Of a stretch of 64,000 nucleotides of DNA, positions 8,536-17,155 are shown one piece after another. The position numbers and the translations under genes were made by a program. Position 1 is the stretch's first letter, and the number at the start of each line of letters is the position of its first letter. The DNA comes from Streptomyces narbonensis (GTDB lineage Bacteria > Actinomycetota > Actinomycetes > Streptomycetales > Streptomycetaceae). Under the pieces are notes generated by a model. The model was not told the origin of the DNA. It did not search any database and saw only the letters and a list, made by a program, of their open reading frames with translations. The DNA lies in assembly GCF_014649015.1 (NCBI RefSeq), contig NZ_BMSF01000023.1:1-64000 (forward strand), in the 5' to 3' direction.

Positions 8536-9755
8536 GTACGAGCCCCGGCACGAGTACGAGTACCGGCGCGGGCACGAGTGCCGGCGCGAGCCCCGGTGCC
8601 ACGGCGGACCCGGGCGACGAGCGGCTGCGCCGCTGGCGGCTGGTCCTCGGCGGCGGGGACGCCGAGGGCACCGGCCGCGCGCTCACCGGGAGCGACGCCG
8701 CCATGGACCGCGCCCTCGCCGAGCTCTACGGCCGCGAGCCCCGGCGGGCCGACGCCAAGGGCAAGGACCGCGCGGGCGGACTCGGTGGCTCCGCGCCCTC
8801 CGTCGCCCGCTGGCTCGGCGACATCCGCACCTACTTCCCCAGCTCGGTCGTCCAGGTCATGCAGCGCGACGCGATCGACCGCCTCGGCCTCGCCACGCTC
8901 CTCCTGGAGCCGGAGATGCTGGACGCCGTCGAGCCCGACGTCCACCTCGTCGGCACGCTCCTCTCCCTCGACAAGGCCATGCCGGAGACCACCAGGGAGA
9001 GCGCGCGGGCCGTCGTGCGGAAGGTCGTCGACGACCTGGAGAAGCGCCTCGCCACCCGCACCCGCGCCACGCTCACCGGCGCCCTCGACCGCTCGGCCCG
9101 GATCAACCGCCCCCGGCACCGGGACATCGACTGGGACCGCACGATCCGCGCCAACCTGAAGAACTACCTGCCCGAGCACCGCACGGTCGTCCCGGAGCGG
9201 CTCGTCGGCCACGGGCGGGCGTCCAGGGCGGTCCGGAAGGAGGTCGTGCTCTGCATCGACCAGTCCGGCTCCATGGCCGCCTCCGTCGTCTACGCCTCCG
9301 TCTTCGGCGCGGTGCTGGCCTCCATGCGGTCGATCGCCACCCGGCTCGTCGTCTTCGACACGGCCGTCGTCGACCTGACCGACCGGCTCGACGACCCGGT
9401 CGACGTCCTCTTCGGCACGAGGCTGGGCGGCGGCACCGACATCAACCGCGCCCTCGCCCACTGCCAGGCGCGGATCGGCCGCCCGGCCGACACCGTGGTC
9501 GTCCTCGTCAGCGACCTGTACGAGGGGGGCATCCGCGACGAGATGCTGAAGCGGGTCGCGGCGATGAAGGCCTCCGGCGTCCAGTTCGTGGCGCTGCTCG
9601 CCCTCTCCGACGAGGGCGCCCCCGCCTACGACCGCGACCACGCGGCGGCGCTCGCCGCGCTCGGCGTCCCGGCCTTCGCCTGCACGCCCGACCTGTTCCC
9701 GGAGATCATGGCCGCCGCGCTGGAGAAGCGCCCGCTGCCGATACCCCCGGCCTGA
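8532..9755 (+). CDS. VWA (von Willebrand factor A) domain protein
   Basis: A 407-residue protein. After a Ser/Thr/Gly/Ala-rich start (residues 1-28) comes a helical region, then a VWA domain with a complete metal-ion-dependent adhesion site: DQSGS (243-247), the Thr in GGGTD (299-303), and the Asp of SDLYEG (327-332). VWA partners of MoxR ATPases bind a client or target through the metal site. No signal peptide is present, so it acts in the cytoplasm. GTG 8532 overlaps the preceding TGA (GTGA). It is last in the AAA+-DUF5682-VWA operon. The family resembles YehP-like proteins. Confidence 0.92.
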   Translation: MSTSPGTSTSTGAGTSAGASPGATADPGDERLRRWRLVLGGGDAEGTGRALTGSDAAMDRALAELYGREPRRADAKGKDRAGGLGGSAPSVARWLGDIRTYFPSSVVQVMQRDAIDRLGLATLLLEPEMLDAVEPDVHLVGTLLSLDKAMPETTRESARAVVRKVVDDLEKRLATRTRATLTGALDRSARINRPRHRDIDWDRTIRANLKNYLPEHRTVVPERLVGHGRASRAVRKEVVLCIDQSGSMAASVVYASVFGAVLASMRSIATRLVVFDTAVVDLTDRLDDPVDVLFGTRLGGGTDINRALAHCQARIGRPADTVVVLVSDLYEGGIRDEMLKRVAAMKASGVQFVALLALSDEGAPAYDRDHAAALAALGVPAFACTPDLFPEIMAAALEKRPLPIPPA

Positions 9756-10153
9756 GCGGGGGTACGGAATCCGCAGCCCAGGGACCACCCGCACGGGTGC
9801 TCCGGGGGTCACTGAGGCTCATATCACACCGCCCCCTGAAACCCCCTCACCCCGGAACCTGGCGCGTCGTGAGAAGCCCGCAGCCCAGTCCCCGCCTGCC
9901 GTGGAGGGTCCGGACGCCCGCTGCGCAACCCCTACGGAACGCCCCGTGGCCCCTACATTCTGTGACCCGTATCACCGCTCTGTTGTGATCTGCGATTTAG
10001 GGACCCACGTCCCTCGGGGATAACCTGCGAGACGGACATGCCGCGTCCACGGACACCGTGTACGCCTCCCTTGTGACAGCGCAGTCACGTTGCCCTCCGC
10101 GGCACGCCCACGCAGACAACGAACCGCGATCATCAGAAAAGGGACGGACGCGC
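9756..10153. other. 398-bp leader/intergenic region before sucC
   Basis: No credible gene. A short CACCCG/CGGGTG hairpin at 9786-9799 may end the VWA operon. From about 9950 the DNA becomes AT-richer and contains two GTGA/TCAC dyads: TGTGA-N6-TCACC at 9961-9976 and GTGAC-N6-GTCAC near 10074-10089. A reading frame open from 10058 is only an upstream extension of sucC. Confidence 0.6.
9961..9976. promoter_or_regulatory. Crp-like dyad upstream of sucCD
   Basis: TGTGACCCGTATCACC closely matches the enterobacterial CRP pattern TGTGA-N6-TCACA. It sits about 180 bp before the sucC start, in the presumed promoter region. Streptomyces Crp prefers a related GTG-N6-GNCAC pattern, which this matches except at one base, so binding is plausible but unproven. 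Confidence 0.35.
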
Positions 10154-11332
10154 GTGGACCTGTTCGAGTACCAGGCGAGGGACCTCTTCGCCAAGCACGG
10201 AGTACCGGTGCTGGCCGGTGAAGTCATCGACACGCCTGAGGCCGCGCGCGCCGCGACCGAGCGCCTCGGCGGCAAGTCCGTCGTCAAGGCGCAGGTGAAG
10301 GTCGGTGGCCGCGGCAAGGCCGGCGGCGTCAAGCTGGCCGCCGACGCTGACGAGGCCGTCGCCCGCGCGACGGACATCCTCGGGATGGACATCAAGGGCC
10401 ACACGGTCCACAAGGTGATGATCGCCGAGCTGTCCCCGGAGATCGAGGCGGAGTACTACGTCTCGTACCTCCTCGACCGCACCAACCGCACCTTCCTGGC
10501 CATGGCCTCGGTGCAGGGCGGCATGGACATCGAGGAGGTCGCGGAGAAGACCCCCGAGGCCCTCGCGAAGGTCCCGGTCAACGCCGTCGAGGGCGTGAGC
10601 ATCGAGAAGGCGCGCGAGATCGTCGCCCTCGCGAAGTTCCCGGCCGACGTGGCCGAGGGCGTCGCCGAGGCCATGGTCACCCTGTGGGACACCTTCGTCG
10701 CCGAGGACGCGCTCCTCGTCGAGGTCAACCCGCTGGTGAAGACCAAGGACGGCCGCATCCTGGCCCTTGACGGCAAGGTGTCTCTCGACGAGAACGCCGA
10801 CTTCCGTCAGCCCGAGCACGAGGCGCTCGAGGACAAGGCCGCAGCCAACCCGCTCGAGGCTGCCGCCAAGGCCAAGGGCCTCAACTACGTCAAGCTCGAC
10901 GGCGAGGTCGGCATCATCGGCAACGGCGCCGGCCTGGTCATGTCGACCCTGGACGTCGTCGCGTACGCCGGTGAGAACCACGGCGGCGTGAAGCCGGCCA
11001 ACTTCCTCGACATCGGTGGCGGCGCCTCCGCCGAGGTCATGGCGAACGGCCTGGAGATCATCCTGGGCGACTCGGACGTCAAGTCCGTGTTCGTCAACGT
11101 CTTCGGTGGCATCACCGCCTGTGACGAGGTCGCCAACGGCATCGTCCAGGCCCTGGAGCTCCTCGCCTCCCGTGGCGACGAGGTCACCAAGCCGCTGGTC
11201 GTGCGCCTCGACGGCAACAACGCGGAGCTGGGTCGCAAGATCCTGTCGGACGCGAACCACCCGCTCGTGCAGCGCGTGGACACCATGGACGGCGCGGCCG
11301 ACAAGGCCGCCGAGCTCGCGGCTGCGAAGTAA
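10154..11332 (+). CDS. sucC: Succinyl-CoA synthetase beta subunit (ADP-forming)
   Basis: A 392-residue ATP-grasp protein starting VDLFEYQARDLFAKHGVPVL, the standard SucC opening. It carries KAQVKVGGRGKAGGVK for nucleotide binding and the C-terminal ligase block with GNGAGLVMSTLD and FVNVFGGI. With SucD it converts succinyl-CoA, ADP and phosphate to succinate, CoA and ATP in the TCA cycle. GTG 10154 follows AAAAGGGA at 10138-10144; the frame is open further upstream but has no ribosome site or family similarity there. sucD follows after 19 bp. Confidence 0.98.
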   Translation: MDLFEYQARDLFAKHGVPVLAGEVIDTPEAARAATERLGGKSVVKAQVKVGGRGKAGGVKLAADADEAVARATDILGMDIKGHTVHKVMIAELSPEIEAEYYVSYLLDRTNRTFLAMASVQGGMDIEEVAEKTPEALAKVPVNAVEGVSIEKAREIVALAKFPADVAEGVAEAMVTLWDTFVAEDALLVEVNPLVKTKDGRILALDGKVSLDENADFRQPEHEALEDKAAANPLEAAAKAKGLNYVKLDGEVGIIGNGAGLVMSTLDVVAYAGENHGGVKPANFLDIGGGASAEVMANGLEIILGDSDVKSVFVNVFGGITACDEVANGIVQALELLASRGDEVTKPLVVRLDGNNAELGRKILSDANHPLVQRVDTMDGAADKAAELAAAK

Positions 11333-11351
11333 GGGACGAGGTCAGAACACC

Positions 11352-12236
11352 ATGGCTATCTTCCTGACCAAGGACAGCAAGGTCATCGTCCAGGGCATGA
11401 CCGGTGCCACGGGCATGAAGCACACCAAGCTCATGCTGGGTGACGGCACCAACATCGTCGGTGGCGTGAACCCGCGCAAGGCCGGCACGACCGTCGACTT
11501 CGACGGCACCGAGGTCCCGGTCTTCGGCTCCGTCGCCGAGGCCATGAAGGAGACCGGCGCCAACGTCTCGGTCCTCTTCGTGCCGCCGGCCTTCGCGAAG
11601 GCCGCCGTCGTCGAGGCGATCGACGCCGAGATCCCCCTCGCCGTCGTCATCACCGAGGGCATCGCCGTCCACGACTCCGCCGCCTTCTGGGCGTACGCGC
11701 AGTCGAAGGGCAACAAGACCCGCATCATCGGCCCGAACTGCCCCGGTCTCATCACCCCGGGCCAGTCCAACGCCGGCATCATCCCGGGCGACATCACGAA
11801 GCCGGGCCGCATCGGCCTGGTCTCGAAGTCCGGCACGCTGACGTACCAGATGATGTACGAGCTCCGTGACATCGGCTTCTCGTCCGCCGTGGGCATCGGT
11901 GGCGACCCGGTCATCGGCACCACGCACATCGACGCCCTCGCGGCGTTCGAGGCGGACCCCGACACCGACCTGATCGTCATGATCGGTGAGATCGGCGGCG
12001 ACGCCGAGGAGCGTGCGGCCGACTTCATCAAGGCCAACGTCACCAAGCCGGTCGTCGGCTACGTCGCGGGCTTCACCGCGCCCGAGGGCAAGACCATGGG
12101 CCACGCCGGCGCCATCGTCTCCGGCTCCTCCGGCACCGCCCAGGCGAAGAAGGAGGCCCTTGAGGCCGCGGGCGTCAAGGTCGGCAAGACGCCGACCGAG
12201 ACGGCCAAGCTGGCGCGCGCCATTCTGGCCGGCTAG
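11352..12236 (+). CDS. sucD: Succinyl-CoA synthetase alpha subunit
   Basis: A 294-residue protein with the CoA-binding Rossmann half (VIVQGMTGATGMKHT) and the ligase half containing GHAGAIVSGSSGTA, whose histidine is the phosphohistidine of the catalytic cycle. It partners SucC in the same operon; a GGGACGAGG stretch just after the sucC stop serves as ribosome site. A strong hairpin at 12272-12323 ends the transcript. Confidence 0.98.
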   Translation: MAIFLTKDSKVIVQGMTGATGMKHTKLMLGDGTNIVGGVNPRKAGTTVDFDGTEVPVFGSVAEAMKETGANVSVLFVPPAFAKAAVVEAIDAEIPLAVVITEGIAVHDSAAFWAYAQSKGNKTRIIGPNCPGLITPGQSNAGIIPGDITKPGRIGLVSKSGTLTYQMMYELRDIGFSSAVGIGGDPVIGTTHIDALAAFEADPDTDLIVMIGEIGGDAEERAADFIKANVTKPVVGYVAGFTAPEGKTMGHAGAIVSGSSGTAQAKKEALEAAGVKVGKTPTETAKLARAILAG

Positions 12237-12271
12237 CACAGCCTCGCGGGCTGACACCCGCGGTAGCTGTA

Positions 12272-12323
12272 CGAGAGGGCCCCGCCCCCGCCCGGTCACC
12301 CGGGCGAGGGCGGGGCCCTCTCG
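12272..12323. terminator. Strong bidirectional terminator after sucCD
   Basis: Arms 12272-12295 and 12300-12323 pair over 24 positions with a single C/A mismatch and a 4-nt loop. It lies 35 bp after sucD and 23 bp from the end of the convergent minus-strand gene, so it can stop both. Confidence 0.9.
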
Positions 12324-12346
12324 CGTCCGCGCGCGTCCGCCGGCGG

Positions 12347-13816
12347 CTACTCCGCCGTCGGGATCAGGCGCTCGGGGCCCGGGTTGGGCTCGGAGCGCAG
12401 CCTGTCGCGGAGCTCCAGATCCTCCGGGCGGAGCTTCTGCGGGCCGCCGCGCACCGGCACGCCGTTGACGGTCTCGCCGGGGGCGTTGACCGGGACGTAG
12501 CGGGTCGGCGCGGTCGCCGCCGTGAAGCCGGTGACGCCGATGAGGACGGCCGTCACCCCGAGCACCGCCCGCGTCCAGGTACGGCTCCGCTTCTCGCTCC
12601 CCGCCCGGATCGTGCGGGCCGCCGGGAGGGCCGCCGCCGGAGTCTCCGCGACCAGCCGGCTCAGCTGCCGGTGCAGGGCCTCCGGCTCGGCGAGCTCGGG
12701 GATCCGCTTCCCGAGGACCGTCCGGGCGTGCAGCAGCCGGTTGGCGGCGGCGGGGGTGCTCGCCTCCGTCTCGGCGGCCGTCTCCGGCAGGTCCAGGCCG
12801 AGCCCGTCATAGAGCAGGACCGTGCGGCGGTAGGGCGGCGGCAGTTCGAGGAGCGCGCCGAGCAGCGCCCGCCGGTTCGCCTCGGCCGGCGGGGAGTCGG
12901 GGTGCTTGTGGGCGCGCCGGAACCGGTGCCAGGGGGAGAGGGCGTACTCGTACGAGGCCGCCCGCACCCAGCCCACCGGGTCCGGGTCGACGGCGACCTC
13001 GGGCCAGTGCTCCCAGGCGTGGTGGAAGGCGTACTCGACGGACTCGCGGGAGAGCCGGCGGCGGCCCGTGAGCAGATAGGTCTGGTGAACGAGGCCGGGC
13101 GCGGCGTACGCGTACAGCGCGTCGAAGGCCTCCGCCGGGGTGAGGCCCGGTACGGCGGGCGGCCGCGTGGGATCCGGTGTCACCCGCTCCCCGTCCGCCG
13201 TCTCGGCGGCAGCGGGTTTCAGGCGCTCCGGCGGCTTCGGGGCACCCTTGCGGGCGGGCCCGGAGGCGATGGCCGGGGCGGGGGCGGGGGCCCTCGGCGG
13301 CTTGGCGGCCCGCTTGGCGGTGGCCTTGGGCCGGACGTTGGCGGACACGGAAGCGAACCCGGAGGCGGGGGAGGGGGCCGTCTGGGGGACGGGCGCGGGC
13401 TGGGGCGCCGGCCTCGCGGGTACGGGGTGCGTGGCCGCGGGCTCGGCAGGTACGGACTCCGCAGGCTCCTCGGCCCTCCGTGCTTCGGGCCTCCGTGCTT
13501 CGGACCCCTGTGCTTCGGACCCTTGCGCTTCGGACCACTGCGCTTCGGCCCCCTGTACTTCGGCCCTTTGCGCCTGTGCTTCGGCCCTCTGCTCTTCGGC
13601 GCTCTCCGCCGCGCAGAGCAGCTTCGCGTACGCCTCGCGCTTGCGGCCCCGTGGCGCCGAGCGCCCGGTCTCCCAGGCCTTGACGGTGGCCTTCGTGACG
13701 CCCATGGCCTCGGCGACCTGCTCCTCGCTCAGGGCGAGGGCCTCACGCAACCTGCGCCGCTCCTTCGGTGTCGGCAGGGTGACGAAGGATGCGGAATCGG
13801 TGGTGCTCCGGCTCAT
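12347..13816 (-). CDS. HTH / sigma-factor-like membrane regulator
   Basis: A 489-residue multidomain protein. Residues 17-65 form an XRE-type helix-turn-helix (LSEEQVAEAMGVTKATVKAW). Residues 70-118 are a charged repeat of AEAQ/SEAQG units, followed by a long Pro/Ala linker. Residues about 225-385 resemble the two helical domains of ECF sigma factors (FDALYAYAAPGLVHQTYLLT; then LLELPPPYRRTVLLYDGLGL). One membrane segment near 425-445 is followed by an extracytoplasmic tail of about 45 residues. It may be a membrane-tethered transcription regulator, but whether the sigma-like part still binds core polymerase cannot be told. It is divergent from the DUF6350 gene. Confidence 0.8.
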   Translation of the reverse strand: MSRSTTDSASFVTLPTPKERRRLREALALSEEQVAEAMGVTKATVKAWETGRSAPRGRKREAYAKLLCAAESAEEQRAEAQAQRAEVQGAEAQWSEAQGSEAQGSEARRPEARRAEEPAESVPAEPAATHPVPARPAPQPAPVPQTAPSPASGFASVSANVRPKATAKRAAKPPRAPAPAPAIASGPARKGAPKPPERLKPAAAETADGERVTPDPTRPPAVPGLTPAEAFDALYAYAAPGLVHQTYLLTGRRRLSRESVEYAFHHAWEHWPEVAVDPDPVGWVRAASYEYALSPWHRFRRAHKHPDSPPAEANRRALLGALLELPPPYRRTVLLYDGLGLDLPETAAETEASTPAAANRLLHARTVLGKRIPELAEPEALHRQLSRLVAETPAAALPAARTIRAGSEKRSRTWTRAVLGVTAVLIGVTGFTAATAPTRYVPVNAPGETVNGVPVRGGPQKLRPEDLELRDRLRSEPNPGPERLIPTAE

Positions 13817-13935
13817 CGGCGTCGACCTCCCGCAGAGCTGCTATGGGCGGAAAAGTACATAAACGTATCTTGAGCGACACAGCGGAGGTTTGCCTGTTAC
13901 GCGGCTAAAGCGCGTGTCGTTGGGAGCATGGCCCC

Positions 13936-15528
13936 GTGACCCATCTGACCGAGCATCCCCTGGTCCAGGGCGGCCGTTCCGCGGCCCTGGCCACCGCCTG
14001 CGTCCGTGGCGGCGTCGCCGCCGGGCTCGGTCTCGGAGCCCTCGCCGTCCTGGTGACCGCCGCCTGGATCAGCTCCCCGTTCGCGGACGGCCCCGGCGGC
14101 GCGCTGCACGCGGCCGCGGGGCTCTGGCTCCTCGCCCACGGCGTGGACCTGGTCCGCACGGACACGCTGTCCGGGCTGCCCGCGCCCCTCGGCGTCGTGC
14201 CGATGCTCGTCGCCGTCCTGCCCGTCTGGCTCCTCCACCGGGCCGCCCGCGACACCCTCGACCCGGGCGACGACAGTGACCGGCCGCGCCCCTCCCCGAG
14301 CGGCGCGGTGGCCGCGGTGGCGGGGGGATATCTGATGGTCGGGGCGGTGGTGGTGGTCTACAGCGAGAGCGGACCGCTGCCCGCCGAGCTGATCAGCGCC
14401 GGTTTCTGGCTGCCCGCCGTCGTCTTCGGGGCGGCGGGCGCCGGCGTCTGGACGGCGCTCGGCCGCCCGCTGCCCGGCCGGCGGCAGGCGGCGGCCGCCC
14501 TGCGAGCGGCGGGGCTCGGGCTCGTGACGCTGTGCGGAGGCGGCGCGGTGCTCGCCGCGGTCTCGCTGGCCTGGCACGCGGGTGAGGCGCAGGCCTCCTT
14601 CGCGGGCCTCGCGGGGGAGTGGTCGGGGCGGGTGGCGGTCGTACTCCTCGTCCTGGCGCTGCTGCCGAACGCGGCCGTGTGGGGAGCGGCGTACGGGCTC
14701 GGTCCGGGGTTCACCCTCGGTACGGGCGCGCTCGCGACCCCGCTGGGGCTCGCCGGCGACCCGGCCGTGCCGCCCTTCCCGCTCCTCGCCGCGCTGCCCG
14801 CCGAGGGCCGCGGTACGTGGACGCACTGGGCGGCCGCGGCGGTCCCGCTGGCGGCCACCCTCGTGCAGGGCTGGCGCGTGGGCCGCACGGCCCCGGGCCG
14901 GCCGGCCCGGGACGCGGTCCTGACGGCCCTGGCGGCCGCCTGGGGATGCGGGGCCGTCGTGGCGGTCCTCGCCGCCGCCGCCGGGGGGCCGCTCGGCTCC
15001 GGGCGGCTGTCCGCCTTCGGCCCCGTGTGGTGGCAGGCGGGAGCGGCGACGGTGCTGTGGGGCGCCTGCGTCGGGGTGCCGACGGCCTTGGCCGTACGGG
15101 CGTGGGGGCGGCGGGCGCTTCGGCCCAAGCCGCTGCCGCTGCCCGCACCGGCACCCGCGAACGCCGACGCGGCCGCATCCGCGACGACCCCGGCGACCGC
15201 GTCCGTCGGAGCGGGGGCAGGGGCGGGAGCGGGGGCAGGGGAGGGTGCGGGAGCCGCGGCCGGGTTCGGGGAGCCCTTCGACCGTCAGGCGCAGCCGGCG
15301 GCAGCGCCTGACGCGGCGGGCTCCGGCGCGGCTTCCGGCGCGGTTCACGGCGCCGGCCAGGCGACGAGATCCACCGGGAAGCCCGACCCCGGCACCCAGG
15401 CCGGCACGGCGAAGGCCGCCGCCCCGGCCCTGGACCTCGACCTGGACGACGACCCGGGCTACGAACCGTACGACTACCTCCCGGCGGCGTGGGAGTCCTC
15501 CCCGCCGCCGCCGGACCCCGAGGCCTGA
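13936..15528 (+). CDS. DUF6350 family integral membrane protein
   Basis: A 530-residue polytopic membrane protein with roughly nine hydrophobic segments in residues 15-400, then a long Ala/Pro/Gly/acidic cytoplasmic tail (DLDLDDDPGYEPYDYLPAAW near the end). The fold and tail agree with DUF6350 proteins found just before purN in Streptomyces. The GTG start at 13936 gives MTHLTEHPLV. It ends one base before the convergent stop at 15530. No function is known to me. Confidence 0.85.
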   Translation: MTHLTEHPLVQGGRSAALATACVRGGVAAGLGLGALAVLVTAAWISSPFADGPGGALHAAAGLWLLAHGVDLVRTDTLSGLPAPLGVVPMLVAVLPVWLLHRAARDTLDPGDDSDRPRPSPSGAVAAVAGGYLMVGAVVVVYSESGPLPAELISAGFWLPAVVFGAAGAGVWTALGRPLPGRRQAAAALRAAGLGLVTLCGGGAVLAAVSLAWHAGEAQASFAGLAGEWSGRVAVVLLVLALLPNAAVWGAAYGLGPGFTLGTGALATPLGLAGDPAVPPFPLLAALPAEGRGTWTHWAAAAVPLAATLVQGWRVGRTAPGRPARDAVLTALAAAWGCGAVVAVLAAAAGGPLGSGRLSAFGPVWWQAGAATVLWGACVGVPTALAVRAWGRRALRPKPLPLPAPAPANADAAASATTPATASVGAGAGAGAGAGEGAGAAAGFGEPFDRQAQPAAAPDAAGSGAASGAVHGAGQATRSTGKPDPGTQAGTAKAAAPALDLDLDDDPGYEPYDYLPAAWESSPPPPDPEA

Positions 15529-15529
15529 G

Positions 15530-16297
15530 CTACTCCCGCACTCCGAAGCCCGCGCGCAGCGGCTTCGGCAGGAGGTCGTTGCAGGCGAGCTCGCCCGCGT
15601 GGGTCAGGGCGTCGTCACGGCACTCGTAGAAGTCCTGGTAGACGAGCTGCATCGTGAAGCCGACCGCGACGATCATCAGTGCCACGCTCGATGCCACCAG
15701 ACCGCTGATCGCGGCCGTCCGCATCGAGCGGACCGGCACGGCCGCGGGCGCGGGAGTCGGGGAAGCGGGGACGGGTGCCTCCGAGGGCGAGGCCGGTGAG
15801 ACCGCCGGGGCCGCCGACGCGTCGGTCGGCGCGGCCTCCTTCGGCTTCGTCCGCAGGGAGCTGATGCCCCAGTAGAGCCCGAGGGCGCCGAGCAGCAGCG
15901 CCAGCTCCGGGATCTCGAAGATGGCGAAGAAGAAGGCCCACATGCCCGCGAGGATCGCGTAGCGCGCCCGTCGCTGAGCCGGGTCCGTCGGGTCCCAGCG
16001 CATCCCCTTCTCGCGCCCGGACCCGCCCTGGCCCGGGCCGCCCTCCGGGCCGCCCCGGCGGTCGGGGCCCCGGCCGAACCCGTCGGTCGAACGGCCCGGC
16101 TGCCGCGGGCTCCAGCGCCCGTCGGACGCCCCGGACGACCCGTCCGGCTCCTGTCCCGAACCGTCCGGCGACCCCGAGGAGCCGGACGCGTCGTCGCCCG
16201 AGCCCTCCGGCCGCCGGGGCTGCCACGGCTGATCCGGCCGGCCCTCGGGCGGCGGCGCGAACGGGTTGTTGTCGTTCGTGGACTGGCGTTCCGGCAT
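15530..16297 (-). CDS. Hypothetical membrane protein with Pro/Gly-rich N-terminus
   Basis: A 255-residue protein. Residues 1-95 are disordered (Gly, Pro, Ser, Arg, Asp). Two hydrophobic segments follow (ILAGMWAFFFAIFEIPEL and LLLGALGLYWGISSL), then an Ala/Pro linker and a third segment (VASSVALMIVAVGFTMQLVY) before a short cysteine-containing tail (YECRDDALTHAGELACNDLL). Start at ATG 16297 with GAGGGAAG upstream; the frame is open much further but is antisense to purN there. I do not recognise a function. It is divergent from purN. Confidence 0.78.
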   Translation of the reverse strand: MPERQSTNDNNPFAPPPEGRPDQPWQPRRPEGSGDDASGSSGSPDGSGQEPDGSSGASDGRWSPRQPGRSTDGFGRGPDRRGGPEGGPGQGGSGREKGMRWDPTDPAQRRARYAILAGMWAFFFAIFEIPELALLLGALGLYWGISSLRTKPKEAAPTDASAAPAVSPASPSEAPVPASPTPAPAAVPVRSMRTAAISGLVASSVALMIVAVGFTMQLVYQDFYECRDDALTHAGELACNDLLPKPLRAGFGVRE

Positions 16298-16448
16298 GTG
16301 CTGGACGTCTTCCCTCTGTCGTCGCGACCGCGGCCGCACCCGCGGTCTCCGCTGTTGTCTCTTCCGGTGTCTCTTCCGGCGTCGGACCCTGACGCTACCG
16401 CCCTGCTCCGCCCCCGTCCCGTGGGGGCCGTCCGGTGTGCCGGTATCG

Positions 16449-16476
16449 TTGCTGACGGTCGAGCCATTCGTAGGGT
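16449..16476 (+). promoter_or_regulatory. Candidate housekeeping promoter for purNH
   Basis: TTGCTG at 16449-16454, a 16-bp spacer, and TAGGGT at 16471-16476 match the main vegetative sigma pattern of Streptomyces. This places transcription start near 16483, about 58 nt before purN. I see no ZTP-riboswitch core in this short leader. Confidence 0.5.
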
Positions 16477-16540
16477 TCCCCGTATCGAGCGACACGATTT
16501 GTTCGTACGACCGCACAAACACCACGGAAAGAGTGACCCA

Positions 16541-17155
16541 GTGGCTGCCGCCCGCCTCGTCGTCCTGGTCTCCGGGTCCGGTACCAATCTGCAGGCCCTC
16601 CTCGACGCCATCGCCGCCGACCCCGAGGGGTACGGGGCGGAGGTCGTCGCCGTCGGCGCGGACCGCGACGGCATCGTCGGTCTGGAGCGCGCCGAGAGTG
16701 CCGGGCTGCCCACCTACGTCTGCCGCGTGAAGGACCACGCGACCCGCGAGGAGTGGGACCGCGCCCTGACCGAGGCGACCGCCGCGTACGAGCCGGACCT
16801 CGTCGTCTCGGCCGGGTTCATGAAGATCGTCGGCAAGGAGTTCCTCGCCCGCTTCGGCGGCCGGGTCGTCAACACCCACCCGGCGCTGCTGCCCAGTTTT
16901 CCCGGTGCCCACGGGGTGCGTGACGCCCTCGCCTACGGCGCGAAGGTCACCGGGTGCACCGTCCACTTCGTCGACGACGGCGTCGACACCGGCCCGATCA
17001 TCGCCCAGGGCGTGGTCGAGGTCCGGGACGAGGACGATGAAAGCGCGCTCCATGAGCGCATCAAGGAAGTCGAGCGCTCGCTGCTCGTCGAGGTCGTGGG
17101 GCGTCTGGCCCGGCACGGCTACCGCATTGAGGGACGAAAGGTAACAATCCCGTGA
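16541..17155 (+). CDS. purN: Phosphoribosylglycinamide formyltransferase
   Basis: A 204-residue GAR transformylase using 10-formyl-tetrahydrofolate in de novo purine synthesis. GSGTNLQALLDAI binds the ribotide phosphate. The active-site block NTHPALLPSFPGAHGVRDAL contains the catalytic histidines, and the key Asp lies in VDDGVDTGPII. GTG 16541 follows GGAAAGAG at 16526-16533. Its TGA overlaps the purH GTG, so PurN and PurH are translationally coupled. FolD, encoded about 9 kb away, makes the cofactor precursor. Confidence 0.96.
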   Translation: MAAARLVVLVSGSGTNLQALLDAIAADPEGYGAEVVAVGADRDGIVGLERAESAGLPTYVCRVKDHATREEWDRALTEATAAYEPDLVVSAGFMKIVGKEFLARFGGRVVNTHPALLPSFPGAHGVRDALAYGAKVTGCTVHFVDDGVDTGPIIAQGVVEVRDEDDESALHERIKEVERSLLVEVVGRLARHGYRIEGRKVTIP

